Shown in pieces: positions 24,101 through 35,445 of a DNA stretch of 64,000 nt; within the stretch, counting starts at the first letter, position 1, and every line of letters begins with the position of its first letter. A program made the position numbers and the translations under genes. The stretch lies in assembly GCA_018697195.1 (NCBI GenBank), contig CM031861.1, forward strand, positions 4,057,963 to 4,121,962, in the 5' to 3' direction. The stretch is from Certhia americana (taxonomy: Eukaryota; Chordata; Aves; Passeriformes; Certhiidae). The notes beneath the pieces were generated by a model, which had not been told where the DNA came from, made no database searches, and was given only the letters and a program-made list of their open reading frames with translations.

Positions 24101-24949
24101 TGTCGTGATGACCACGGGGAAGCAGCTGAGCCCCTGCAGCCATGGGGATCCCTGGGGGATGCAGAGATCCTCCCACAGCCCCTGGGGATCCCTGGGGGAT
24201 GCAGAGATCCCCCCACAGCCCCTGGGGATCCATGGGGGATGCAGAGATCCCCTCACAGCCCCTGGGGGATGCAGAGATCCCCCCACAGCCCCTGGGGGAT
24301 GCAGAGATCCCCCCACAGCCCCTGGGGGATGCAGAGATCCCCCCACAGCCCCTCGGGAGGTGCCCATACCCGAGCAGTGGGTGCCTGGAGGAGGCTGTGA
24401 TCCAGTGGCAGACCCGGAGCAGAGAGGGGGCCCTGCTCCCAGGCTGGAGCAGCCTGGCCTTGGAGGGCTGCACCCCGTGGGAGAGAGACCCACACTGCAG
24501 CAGTTTTGGCAGGACTGTGTGACTGTGACATTGGAGCCACACTGGAGAAGTTCATGGAGAGCTGTTCCTCCTGGGAGGGATCCCACGATCTCACAAGGGA
24601 AAGGACTCCTCTCCCAGAGTGAACAGAAGATCTCAAGTGATGAACTGAACCAAACCTTCACCCCCTGTCTCCCTGCAGTATCTGTGGGAAGGAGGGAGGG
24701 GTTGAGGAAAAAGATGTTTTTGAGGGCTTATTTTATTTCTTATTATCCTGCTCTGATTTTGTTACTAAAAATTTCACTTTGTACCTCTAAGTTGAGGCTG
24801 TTTTGCCCTTGGAGCGTTTTGTTCTGGTCCTCATTTCAACTCATGAACCCTTTGTTTAATTTTTCCTCTCCTCTGCCAGCTGTGGCAGGGGAGGGCGAGT
24901 GAGCTCCTTCTGTGTGTGCCTGATGTTTGGCCAGTGTTAAACCATGACA
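24101..24949 (-). mobile_element. ERV-derived LTR, minus orientation, with internal VNTR
   Basis: Read on the minus strand the element begins TGTCATGGTTTAAC, a start common to a group of avian LTRs, and ends near CATCACGACA. This gives an imperfect terminal inverted repeat (TGTCATGG against TGTCGTGA). The minus-strand interior contains AAATAAAATAAG opposite about 24727-24740, then a long GC-rich part with GGGATCCCTCCCAGGAGG and TGGGTCTCTCTCCCACGGGG. I recognise this GC-rich part as a repeated avian sequence. The 30/40-bp minisatellite lies close to the 3' end. No matching target duplication is seen (CAGAC on the left, GGGTC on the right), so the left end may be truncated. The 201- and 265-codon frames that cross it are by-products of GC-rich repetitive sequence. 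Confidence 0.62.
24141..24350. repeat. 30/40-bp minisatellite inside the LTR
   Basis: Three 40-bp units (24141-24180, 24181-24220, 24221-24260) are followed by three 30-bp units (24261-24290, 24291-24320, 24321-24350). Each contains GATGCAGAGATCC followed by CCCCACAGCC or a near variant. The 40-bp form has one extra decamer, CCTGGGGATC, that resembles the CCTGGGGGAT start of the 30-bp form. The two unit lengths differ by exactly ten bases. The last three units are almost identical, a sign of recent expansion. Confidence 0.95.
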
Positions 24950-26977
24950 GGGTCACAAACATTTCAGTGAAAAATCATATTACATGAGCAGGCCTCTAGA
25001 TCAACTCCTTCTAGATCTAAATCCTTCACCTTCAGGACGAGAGCAAATCAGGAGCAGAGCAAATAAAGGTTCTGCATGTTCTCAACAGGTTGAGGCTTAA
25101 GTGACAGCATAAACCAGGCAAGCTCTAAAGCTGCTGAATCCAGTAACTCGACGTGTCTCCTGCCACCAGCACCTTGCTACACCAGCCAAGACATGGATTA
25201 GCTTCACAATGGTATCTCTAGGTTTAGAGCAGTACTTCTGAAGAAACTTTATGAGTATTGTCTTTTCAATGACTTTATTATAGCAAGAGAGTGACCAAAT
25301 CAGGAAACCAGGGGAGCAATAGCAGTGACCCCAGGCTGTGCCAGAGCCTCGACAGAAAAGCTGTGATGAGCTCAGGTCCCCCCAGGCAGATTAAGGTGTG
25401 TGAGCAGAACAACACGAGCGAAATGAGCACTCCTGACAATGACCTTACAGATTTCATGGAGAGAGGGATTTTCAGTCTGCAGATCTTTCAACTTCAGCGT
25501 TTTTAAGCAACGCTAAACAGTCACACTTCTAAAATAACAGTGGGTTTTTTAGTATAAAAGAAGTAAACAGGGAATCCCTTGTCTACTTTTTAATGGGGAT
25601 TTCCATCTTGCCCCCTTTCTCTTCTTAGAATCACTAGCGCATTGGCTTTTATCAGATATCACAGCAAAAAAATTAAGATTAAAAACTATACAAAGACATA
25701 CTAGACAAAATGACATGAAGTAGTTTCACCAGTTCTGCTGTTATAAAAGAATATAAATGGAAAAGTCCCTGATATGGCTGTTCTATTTTCTCTTTAGCAT
25801 ATTAGATTTGCATATGTAGTGATCTATTTCAGAGCTGAACTATCAAACCCTAGGAGACTAATTTAACCATTATATGTTATAATCAACAATATCAAATGCT
25901 AAGATTTTTGAAGACTGTAGGACTTTAACAAAACAGGTGTCTATATAAATCAAAAGGAAAAAGAACAGAAAACAATGAAAGAGATCAAGGTAGAAAATAT
26001 TGGCTAACACAAGAGTGATATGTTTTTCTTTTACAGCTGGATTATTCCAGAAGCAAATTAGAATAATAATTAAAAATAAATAAGCCATTATTTTTCATCA
26101 GATGAGGCGCTGGTGTTACACAAAGGAATATGGAATATGTCTTTGTGACAAAACAAGCACAGTCTGAATCCTGTACTGGTTAATACCTGAAACAGTTTGC
26201 AACATGGTGCAAATAGAATGCACTGTTTGCAATATAGAGCATGTCTGACATACAGAAATTACAAAATGGTATAGGAATGTCCTACTGTGCTCTTCTTTTA
26301 ATAGCAGTAAACCCTGCTATTTAGCACTGTCTCTATTTCTCCAGAACAGATTTTAGAAAATAAATGGAAACATTGTAAGAGATATAAACCACCCTACCAA
26401 GAACAAAAAACCCCCAAACTGACATCCCCTTAACCCCACAACCTGTCTGAACAGTGTAGGCAATCATATTTCTGTTTTTTAAATCACCCCTTGACATCAG
26501 ACATGCTGACAGTCAACTGAAATAGTCTCATACCTTGGCAGGCTTCCTTCTTTAGGAAAGAAGGTTTAAATAGAACCCTAGACATCTGTCAGGTGCCTGA
26601 ACTCTGGTCTAAACCAGAATGTTTCTGTAAACAGCAGCTGTAAGCCCCATCAACATCTGCAGACAGGTGCTGATAGAGCAGATGATGTCTTTTGTGCCTA
26701 CCTATATCCCCTCCAAAATGGCACTCTCTCTTCTTTTTCTGCTGTGTCAAAAGGACGTAATTTCTAACTCCCTTAAACTGGAGCTTCTGAGTGGTACTCT
26801 GATGAGCTTAATGGGTATTTCTATCTTTTTGCTCTCAGGTGATAGGTACTTTCACATGGCAATGATAACCAGCAATTTCCCTAAGCAGCACTCACTCCAG
26901 CTCAGGTGAGATCATTATTTTGAGGATATATTAAAACTTATTACATCACTTGGTTAACTGAATATATGGCCTGCCAT
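24950..26977. other. Non-coding AT-rich sequence, no gene seen
   Basis: No element is recognised. A plus frame open from about 25273 to 25506 encodes a hydrophilic stretch (including CEQNNTSEMSTPDNDLTDF) but starts at GTG, lacks clear splice signals and matches no family I know. It is not annotated as a gene. Confidence 0.6.
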
Positions 26978-27013
26978 AAACAAACAAACAAACAAACAAA
27001 CAAACAAACAAAC
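26978..27013. repeat. (AAAC)9 microsatellite
   Basis: Nine uninterrupted tetranucleotide units, followed after an A-rich stretch by a run of nine C at 27055-27063. Confidence 0.95.
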
Positions 27014-27645
27014 CTTGTAAAAAAAAACACAAACAACTCAAAAAAGTAGAAACACCCCCCCCCAACTCCTGATTTTCATGCATTATATTTCAAACTATAA
27101 TGAAATCTTGATTTGGCAGCCCAAGAACAATTATAGAGCTCATTACACATACCAGTGTGTATCTATTTGTCTATGTTATATGCACATAAAGGTTTTAAGC
27201 ACTTCCTCCTTTCTGAAAGCCTGTTCTTCTAATAAATTCAAATTGCACCATTTCCTCAATACAGCTCTACAGAAGAATAAGTTTACCTTATACTGGAAAG
27301 AATCTCATACTACCCTGCATGCAAATGTGACTTTAGAAAAATTTTAGAGAAAGATTATGGGGAAGTTCTCGTTTGAGAGGAAGCATTAAAAAACTGCAAG
27401 GCTGATTTGTGAGGTGTTTGAAGAGCCTTGAAAGGCTCCAGTGTTTCAGAAGTTACCAACAGAGAAACATTAATCAACAGGGAACAGCTGACCTATTGAA
27501 AGATGCCTGGTAGTTACTTTTCTCACTTTTATTATGGAACTCAACCCACATAAGGAGTCAGTGGTCCCCTTGTAAATACTTCAGTCCACAGACAATAGAT
27601 GGCTTATATTTGCAAACAGAGCAATCATCCTATGGCAAGGCAATG
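27014..27645. other. Non-coding sequence, no gene seen
   Basis: Short unique stretch between two microsatellites. The 89-codon plus frame at 27078-27347 starts with ATG but shows no recognisable protein features and lies in AT-rich sequence. Confidence 0.6.
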
Positions 27646-27681
27646 GAGAAGAAAAGAAAAGAAAAGAAAAGAAAAGAAAAG

Positions 27682-27712
<31 letters not shown>

Positions 27713-27742
27713 GAGAAAAAAGAAAAAAGAAAAGAAAAGAAC
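27646..27742. repeat. (GAAAA)n pentanucleotide repeat
   Basis: Around a dozen clean AAAAG/GAAAA units are followed by a decayed part with GAGAAAAAAG variants. The plus strand is pure purine across the tract, which allows triplex-type structure and polymerase slippage. A frame at 27599-28045 reads it as alternating lysine, arginine and glutamate; this is not a gene. Confidence 0.95.
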
Positions 27743-27838
27743 TTTAGAAAGGCTAAAGGAGGAGAACTGAGAGGATTTAGCAAAAATAATCCAAGCTACA
27801 CACCACCATGCTATCCCTCAAAAAAACCCAAACAAAAC

Positions 27839-27950
27839 CAACACACACACACACAAATCAAAAAAAACCCCACAACACCCCTCCAACCCCCTAAAAAACA
27901 AAACAAAAAAATCCCAAATGCGCACACACACACACACGCACACACACACA
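27839..27950. repeat. Compound (CA)n repeat with A/C-rich spacer
   Basis: A first CA run (27839-27855) and a second, interrupted CA/CG run (27921-27950) are separated by A-rich and C-rich sequence almost without T. Together with the upstream GAAAA tract this makes about 300 bp of low-complexity sequence strongly depleted of T on the plus strand. Confidence 0.9.
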
Positions 27951-27969
27951 GAGGGGATGTTAAGCTTAT

Positions 27970-28001
27970 AATTTGGCAAAACGTCAATTTGGCAAAATGT
28001 G
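27970..28001. repeat. 16-bp tandem duplication
   Basis: AATTTGGCAAAACGTC at 27970-27985 is followed directly by AATTTGGCAAAATGTG at 27986-28001, 13 of 16 bases identical. Confidence 0.85.
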
Positions 28002-31000
28002 AAGTCATATTTGCAAAAAAATTTACTTTGGAAAGAAACCATTGAGATATGCTACAGTGCAGAGTAAATTGTTTTCAATTCATTCTGCAATGCCATCCTG
28101 TGATGCAACATTTGTTTTTAGCCCTGTGGAGTGAGGTCATAGATATTTTGTACTATATACTGCTGTTTGCATAGACAGCGTAGTAGGCCACTCATAGCTC
28201 TCTTATAAATAGCACTGGGATTTAAAGGTAACTTATGGAGCTTTGATAAAACCAGCATCCCGTTTCAGCTGAAAAAAAAAATCAATTTTGGATTTTGTAA
28301 TCGAGTGTTTCTCATCAGTTTATGATCCCACTGTAACAGAAGTGCAGAAGAGTTATGGAGGAATAAAAGAAAAAATATCCATCTTCTCACTTACTGTGTG
28401 TTGTGTTCTGTGGTGTCCAAAGGCTCCAGTCAAGACTGAAACCTAAATGTGTAAAAACATGAAATGAGATCACATTACTGTCAGTAACCTGAATGGAAGA
28501 TTACACCTGGGTCCATTTTGAGGTAGTTGGCAGAACTGAATCTTGAGGAGATTAAATGAGATGAATGTCAAGAGACTGGTGCAATAAGACAGCAAATCAC
28601 TTCCAGGTGTAAGGCATACATGGCAAAGGAATAAAGGATGAAAAAGGTTCAAGGTGAAAACCTGATCGAGTCGTTCTGGGCCTTCACAAAGAGGGATAAG
28701 GAATTGAACCTGGCAGTAAATCTACCATCAAGTAGGATTTACCCTAAAGAAGCCAGTGAAATAATTTGGAGGCAGAAGTATCAACTCAGATAAAGAAAAT
28801 TATTTTAGGAGTTGAGTGACATGTAATTCAAGAGGATTACAACAAAATAATAGACAGAGAAAAATATAACCTATCCTGCTTAGACAACAATTTTACTTCT
28901 AAGAAGCAAGCTCCCTTCTTCATATGGCTTTTTCTATGCATTGCTACTGTCCAGATATGCAGGCAAGGTCTTTAACTTCTACTGTTACAGCTCAGTACCT
29001 AGTAATTTACCACAGAAATTAGAGAGCAGTTGGTTAAAAAACTTGGTCTGGTTCTTTGGAATAAGGAAAAATGTCATAGGCAGCATCATCCTTAGGCATT
29101 GTGATTGGATTGTATCTTTGATTAACAAAGTTTAGTACCTTACAGCATTAATAACGAAAGAATTAATGAAGAGAATTTAAGAGAAGGGAAGAATCTAAGA
29201 TACTTGAGTAATGAAAGGACAATTACAGCACCAAAACCCACTGACCTTTATGTCAAAAGCACACAGTTATTACAGTTATGATCATGTATCTGAACTTTCA
29301 AAGAATATGGACAAAACCTCCATCAAAACTCCATTTAATTGAAATTTATTGATTATTCTTCTAATTTTTTTAATACTTTCTGTGGAATTTGCACCCCATT
29401 AGTTTTCACTGAAAGGGTTTAGATGAACACAATAATCAAAGAAGGGTTGGGGGTTTTTTTTTCAGAAAAATCTACCTTTTTATTTCAATGCTACTCTGTT
29501 CCAGAAGAACCATAGACAGCTATGTCTTCCATATGTCTGGATATGGAGCCAAAAATGGACAACATGGAAAGATGGAGCTGTTATGAGATTTGATACTGGT
29601 AAGGAAGATCACCATTGACTATGTTGACCTTAAGCTTCATTAGGAAACCTTACTCTGCTCCAATCTGCCTTCCTGTAATACTATAAATCCCCAAGTTTTA
29701 CCCTAAAGCACTGGCCTCTCACAGCTGTAAAACTATTAAAAAATTAGACCAGAGGTCAATTTTTCAAACTGCTTCTTTCCTCTGAATCATGGTTACATTG
29801 CGCATCTCTCCCACAGGATTGGTACAGAAGGATGCCAATTCCCCGCTTCCATCTTCCAGCCCCACAGGATGTGTGAAGAGGAGAGCAGCAATTCCTTTCT
29901 GTTTGCCCAGGCTGGCCTTGCCAGGCTGTCCCAGCAGGGATGGCTTTGCTCCAAAGCCAAAATCCTCAGCGGCAGCTGCTGCAGTACCTGGCATGGAAAC
30001 CTCAGGGGTGACCTACTGTTTTAAACCTAAATATTAGTGTAGACTCGGCCCCGTGCTCCAGATGACAAATTAACTTGTTTTACTTGGTGTTGTGTGTTTA
30101 TTGATTTTGTAGAGGTGTAGCAGGAGAGCAGAGTTTGCAGACCTTGTTTCCAAGCCGTGTTACAAACCGGCCAGAAGGGTTGTGTGGCAAATGAGCCTTC
30201 CAGCATCCAACCCATCTGACTGCCAACCACTGAACCTCTGAGAGGACACAGCTGCCCTCTCTGCCAGCTCTAAAGCCCAGGAAACCAGCAATAAAGGTAT
30301 TTAACACAGAGCAGCACAGTTCCTTTTGCATTTAACTTTAAATTACCACTATGCAAAGCTACAAAACCCTAAAATTGATTGAAGACACTAGCATTCACCT
30401 AATAGAATTTGGCTTAGTCACGCTTAGTAGGGACATAAATCTGGAAGCCAAAGACAACAATTAATTTAATCGAAAACATAATGCTAAATTAAGCATTGGG
30501 TTGCTTATTTTTAATTTAACCAGAATAAATTTTGAAAAATGCCCTAGCTTACTTTGGATTTGCTTTATAAGCATAAAGCCCTACCAGCAACACTCTAGCA
30601 CTCTCAGCATTTCTGCTCCAGATGGAAAAAACCCAGAAGTTCTGTTCTGCACAAAGTACTCTATGTATAATTTTGTTGCAAAGAATAGGGTAAGTTCTCC
30701 AAGCGTGGATCACTCTTTAATTGGATGTTAATGAGAAACTGGTAGTGTAAAACACCAATGATATATTGCATAGCATAGAATTACTCAGGAAGGGGAGTCT
30801 GTGGGATGAGGTCCACAATCCATTAAAAAGAGTTGTGGCAGTAATTCCAGTGGTTTCAGCTGAGCTGAATCTACTGAATTTCTCTGATACCTTTGAGGAG
30901 AAATGAAAAGAATAGAAGCCTGGGTTTTTCTATTAGTCTTCAACAAGGTGAAAGAAGTCAAAAACCCAAGAGACTGGTCACAATTAAGGGAGTTTAAATT

Positions 31001-32235
31001 TTGTGAGAAAGTCTAAACTAGCAGAGTACTTGAACATTTCTCTCTCAACTTCCTAACTCAAAAACAGCAAAGCAATACATGGGCACCAACCAAAGATTTG
31101 TCAAATAAACTTATGTTTCTATTTATACCAGGTATTCCTTAAAAATATCTCTGTGCCTGAGATAAAATACCAAAACTTCAGACCAATCAGCAGTTAGTTA
31201 CAGATCAAACAAATACCTTTCTGAGTCAGCTGGTTACCGTCATCAAAAATTCACATTTAATTGCTGCTAATTCTGTGAAGAAAAAAATTTACTTTAATAC
31301 TGAATCCCAAAGTCTGTTGTTAAAGAGAAGAGCAGTCCTGCCTTCCAAACGTCTGTAACATAGATGCCAGAGATCAAACTTGGGGCATCAATTGTTACCA
31401 AGTGCTAATAAGTGCTAAAATCCAAACTCTACAGGCTTGAAAATGTAGTTTACCTGGAATACCACTGCAGCTCTCTGTGGATTTAGTCTAATGTCAGCAA
31501 AGTGTTCTCTGCTGTCCCTGTATCAATTAAAGATGGCCAATAGTTTCAAAAGAGAAAGTAGCACTTAAACATGCATAAAATCATTAATGATATAAAGCTA
31601 TTCTTAATTATCTAAAGGTTAAAATTAGGTAGTCTAAATGCTTCAGCACTGCAAACACAGGAAAAAACAAATCCTATTATTTCCCTCACTGAGAAGCTAT
31701 GTGAGTTTTATTGAAATAGTCTGTCAGCTTGAAAAGCGTTTCTTCCTGTGAATATCATTATTTTTACAGCTATTGCCATCAAAGTCTGCTTCTACAGGTA
31801 ATTTTCTTAATGAATTACTATTTTCTTTGAACATAATTTTAAAATGAGAACGAAGGAGCTAGCAGCAGCAACAAAGCAAAATAAAAAACCATCTGAAGCC
31901 TCCAAGAAAAGGAGCAGAATCTAGAATACATCATGAAATATTTACCTAAAGGAGCCACAAAAGTATCATCAGCTGACATTTACTCAGGCTTAGGAGTGTG
32001 TAATATTACTATTCAAGGAAAGAAGATGATTGGTGGATAAATCTTGCTTATGTGAACAGTCCTGCTTGGATCAGTCAGTGCTCTTTTTAGTAAGATGAAT
32101 ACTTTTGTCCTAAGTGTATTAACACTCATAAAAAACCAGTCTGTGAAATTCTGCTGTATTGAATTATTCCAGGGAAACACAACAAACCTTTCCATGGTGC
32201 TCTCAGAGATCATCTACCCTTCCCATACTACCACT
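28002..32235. other. Non-coding sequence, no gene seen
   Basis: No transposon or exon is recognised. The stretch 29770-30330 is GC-richer than its surroundings, with overlapping open frames on both strands (plus 29789-30037, minus 29764-29994) and an AATAAA at about 30291. It may be a degraded mobile element or an old exon, but neither can be shown. The rest is AT-rich unique sequence. Confidence 0.6.
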
Positions 32236-32850
32236 TGTGGCAGTGTGTTTCTTTAAGTATTTGCTGTTATCCCATTTATGGTTTGTTCCTGTTATCGCCA
32301 GTTTTGTTGGTTTGCTCCAAGTTTCCTCCTCCTTTTCCCAGTTGCCTATCACCCCTGAGGTCTGCCCTAAGGTGTCAGTCTTCCCTTAACTCCTACCCGA
32401 CCTTCTGGAACCTACTTTTGCCACACTTATCCACTTGTCAATCCCCCCTGAGTCCTTCCCCTTGTTCTGGAAGGTTCTGTCATACTCTAGGTATAATTGG
32501 TTCATTTGAGTTATATCCACCCTTCTGTATTCCTACTGGTTGTGATGATATCCATCCCTCCTTGAACTCCTCCCCTGCTTATCCGTAACTGATTATTATG
32601 ATGTATCCACCCCTTGTTCCTCCCACATTTGTAACCCTGTGTGTTGGAAGATGGCTGGATCTCAGTCCCTGACCTTTCCTGGGAATGAGTGTTCTCTGGG
32701 AATTCATAGAGAAGGCTCCTCTCTGGTTCTTGACTTGCTCCTCGGTGCTGTGTCAGGAATCCCTTGTGCCCTAAAGCTGCATCCCAGACTGCCTGGCCTC
32801 CTGGAGTCAGCCCTCTCCATGACAGCAGTGTCAGGAGCTACTCAGGGCTG
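32236..32850 (+). mobile_element. Possible diverged ERV LTR, pyrimidine-rich
   Basis: The segment is unusually rich in C and T on the plus strand and shares blocks in the same order with the LTR at 42505-43192. These include ATGGTTTGTTC near the start, CCTGAGGT, ACCTTCTGGAA, CCCCTTGTTCTGG and TTGTAAC near the middle. No clear terminal motif, TATA box or target duplication could be fixed, so both borders are approximate. The overlapping frames at 32159-32588 follow from the low stop-codon density of CT-rich sequence. Confidence 0.4.
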
Positions 32851-35365
32851 AAGAATCCAGCACTCTGTCCCCACTCACTTATTTACCTTTCCTCTCTATT
32901 CCCTACACTTTGCAGTTATTTTGTGCTACACTAATCAGTGTTTTGCCTGGTCATCATCAGCGATCATTTGCTTCGTCCATATTATTTATGCACTGTTAAC
33001 CTCAGTTTTGAGTTTTGCGTGTTACTGAATGGTCAAAAAGAAGTCAGAGAGCCTCATAAATGCATGGAATTCCCAGGATCCCATCTTAAGTGGAAAAGAA
33101 ATAATACATACTGTTGCAGAGTTATTTTGGCACAGACATCCAGAGCATCAAATTTCAATTCCAGGAGCAGACCAAATACTTCAGAAGCAGCATGGCAGAA
33201 TGAAGAACAACAGTAAGATGTTGCTCAGAAATGGAAATTCAGACAGTTGGAAGGCAGAGTTCAGCTCCAGAACACTACACAGACACAAATGATTCTAAAA
33301 GACCCCTCCTTTTATTGTGATCCTGACCAAGACAGACAGTGAGAAAAGCTTTTAAAAGAAACCTTAGAGTGGATAATGCTTCTTCATTCTAATGGTTCCT
33401 TCTCCAGCTTATACCAACAGAAACATGGTGCAAAGATCTGCTACATTCCCTGAGATGCCTCTGTGCTGGCTTGGCCCCAAAATCCATAGATACGAGTGAA
33501 GCACAGAAAGATCTGTAAACCGATTAGGAAGTTATGAGTTGGAGAGAGGGGAATTTCCTGGCCTATATGAAATGAATTCATCATTAAGGTGGCCATTACA
33601 TTCCTGCAAGCAGGTTCAGTTTGAGTTGAAAGTATTTAGTATACTTCTCCTTCTCTGCCATGTTCCCCTGCTAAACCCAACTCTCCAACCAATCAGGTGC
33701 TCAAAACCATCTTACAAGTGTGAGGAGGAATAAAAAAATCAACATGCCTGGTTTCAGAATATTGGCTTTACTGTTATCAGTAATTCTGGAGTCATCCATC
33801 TTACAAGCATGACTATCTGCAAATAACCTGCAATTTGTGAATGAGCTGCGTGAATGCACTTGCTTTTATTTATGCCCATCTCGTCAGAATTTATTTTTAC
33901 TGGACTCATCAGTTCAACATCATTCTAACAGCTTCAGTCATCAGGTGCCAGCAGTCTCTTTTCTAGGAGGCCTACCAAGGCCCTAGAACCTTGGGGCATG
34001 AATAAAACTCAGAGTGAAGATAAATTAAGGAAGTCATTGGCAGTAAATAATCCAGACTTGGTTGTTAGCCACTCTCTCCTTTCCTTTCAAGGAAAACTTG
34101 AGCTGCTTTTTGCAAGGAGAAGGTTAGTGGTAGTCTCTGGATATCAATCACCCTCTGCTTATTTCAGCATTTCATTAAAGTTTTCCCAATTTTTCTGTAG
34201 TCCTGGAAGACAATGCTTGTAAATTTTGCAGGTAGCAGGAATCCTAGACAATCTATCAAAGTATCTGGTAGGGGCCTTTCTGCATTAGACCCTTCTCTCT
34301 TCTAACAATCAGTTCTGTTCCCACGTCCTTAAAAATTTCTTCTGTATATATACACCACTGGCATAGCAACCTGACTCACAACTTTTCACCAGAGTGAAAC
34401 TTCTGGTAATTCTGACTTCTGTTTGAAAGCAAAGGAAGAATTGGTGCTATGAAGATAAGAAAAAACACGAGCAAGACCCACCTGCCTGTGGTAAACCATG
34501 ATTATGAGCAAGTACCTGTCAGTGTCAGCACAAGCTCATGCAGCTCTTTTCGCTGTCCACAAATGGCAAGAGGTTTTGAATAATGCCAGTTCACTTATGC
34601 TCCCTATATGCTTCCAGAAGATATGAAATAACATGAGGCAGGTAACAAATGCGATGCTTAATGAAAGCTTTGGGGTTTTCCCATGTTTTCAGGTGAGGTT
34701 CTTCTGGCATCTTGACTTAGTGGAGTTACATGTCCTTGTTTTGTATTGCTTTACATTTGTGCAGCAACACACTCTGCCCATGTAATGGCCATTTGTTCTG
34801 TCATTGCTTTTCTGCCAGTTCCCTTAAAGAAATTCCTCTAAAACTCCTGGATAAAAAAGTTTACTAGAACCAATGGCAAGAAAAAAGTGTAGATACATTG
34901 TCAGTATAAATTAGTTTACTCAACACAGTCCAGAATTTTAACATGGAAATCTTACTTACTATAAATTGCAACTGTTCTGGCTTTTTGGTCTCTTTACTAT
35001 GAATGAAAACTAAATGACAAGCGAAAGATAGGGAGAAAATGATCTTACACTTTCCTACAGATACTATTAAACCAGAATGGTCCTTCTGAAAAAGCAAGAA
35101 TAGTATTTCTTGTTGCTTACAAAAAACCCAGCATTTTTGGGGGTATTTTAGTGCCTTACAGAACTGATGTTTATGATCACAGAAAATTAAAAATTGTAAA
35201 CTTAGTTGTTCACAGAGTCTAAGACTTATGCAAGTCTGTGATCCGAATTTAATCCTAGAATACAAACAAAAAATGTGTAGCAAATATTAATAAAAGGCAA
35301 TTTTCATACAATTCAAGAACTAATTAAAATATTTTGAACAGTAATTTAATATAATGAAACCACAT
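32851..35365. other. Non-coding sequence, no gene seen
   Basis: No gene or repeat family is recognised. The minus frame at 34864-35283 (139 codons) begins at TTG in AT-rich sequence and has no family resemblance I can name. Confidence 0.6.
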
Positions 35366-35445
35366 TATCATAGATTCCTCATCTAGGTTGGAAAAGACCT
35401 TTAAGATCATTGAGTACAACCATAAACCTTACACTGCCTTGTCTC
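35366..35445 (-). mobile_element. CR1: CR1 LINE 3'-terminal fragment, minus orientation
   Basis: Starting with ATCATAGATTCCTCATC, the plus strand continues TAGGTTGGAAAAGACC, TTTAAGATCATTGAGTAC and AACCATAAACCTTACACTGC. This is the reverse complement of a common avian CR1 3' end. Only the last ~80 bp remain. Confidence 0.75.

Noticed and set aside
24056..24905. Open frames of 201 codons (minus) and 265 codons (plus) across the 24-kb LTR
   Set aside because: They run through the 30/40-bp minisatellite and GC-rich LTR sequence on both strands and do not coincide with any retroviral or host gene.
27599..28045. 148-codon lysine/arginine/glutamate-rich frame
   Set aside because: It is the translation of the GAAAA and A/C-rich simple repeats.
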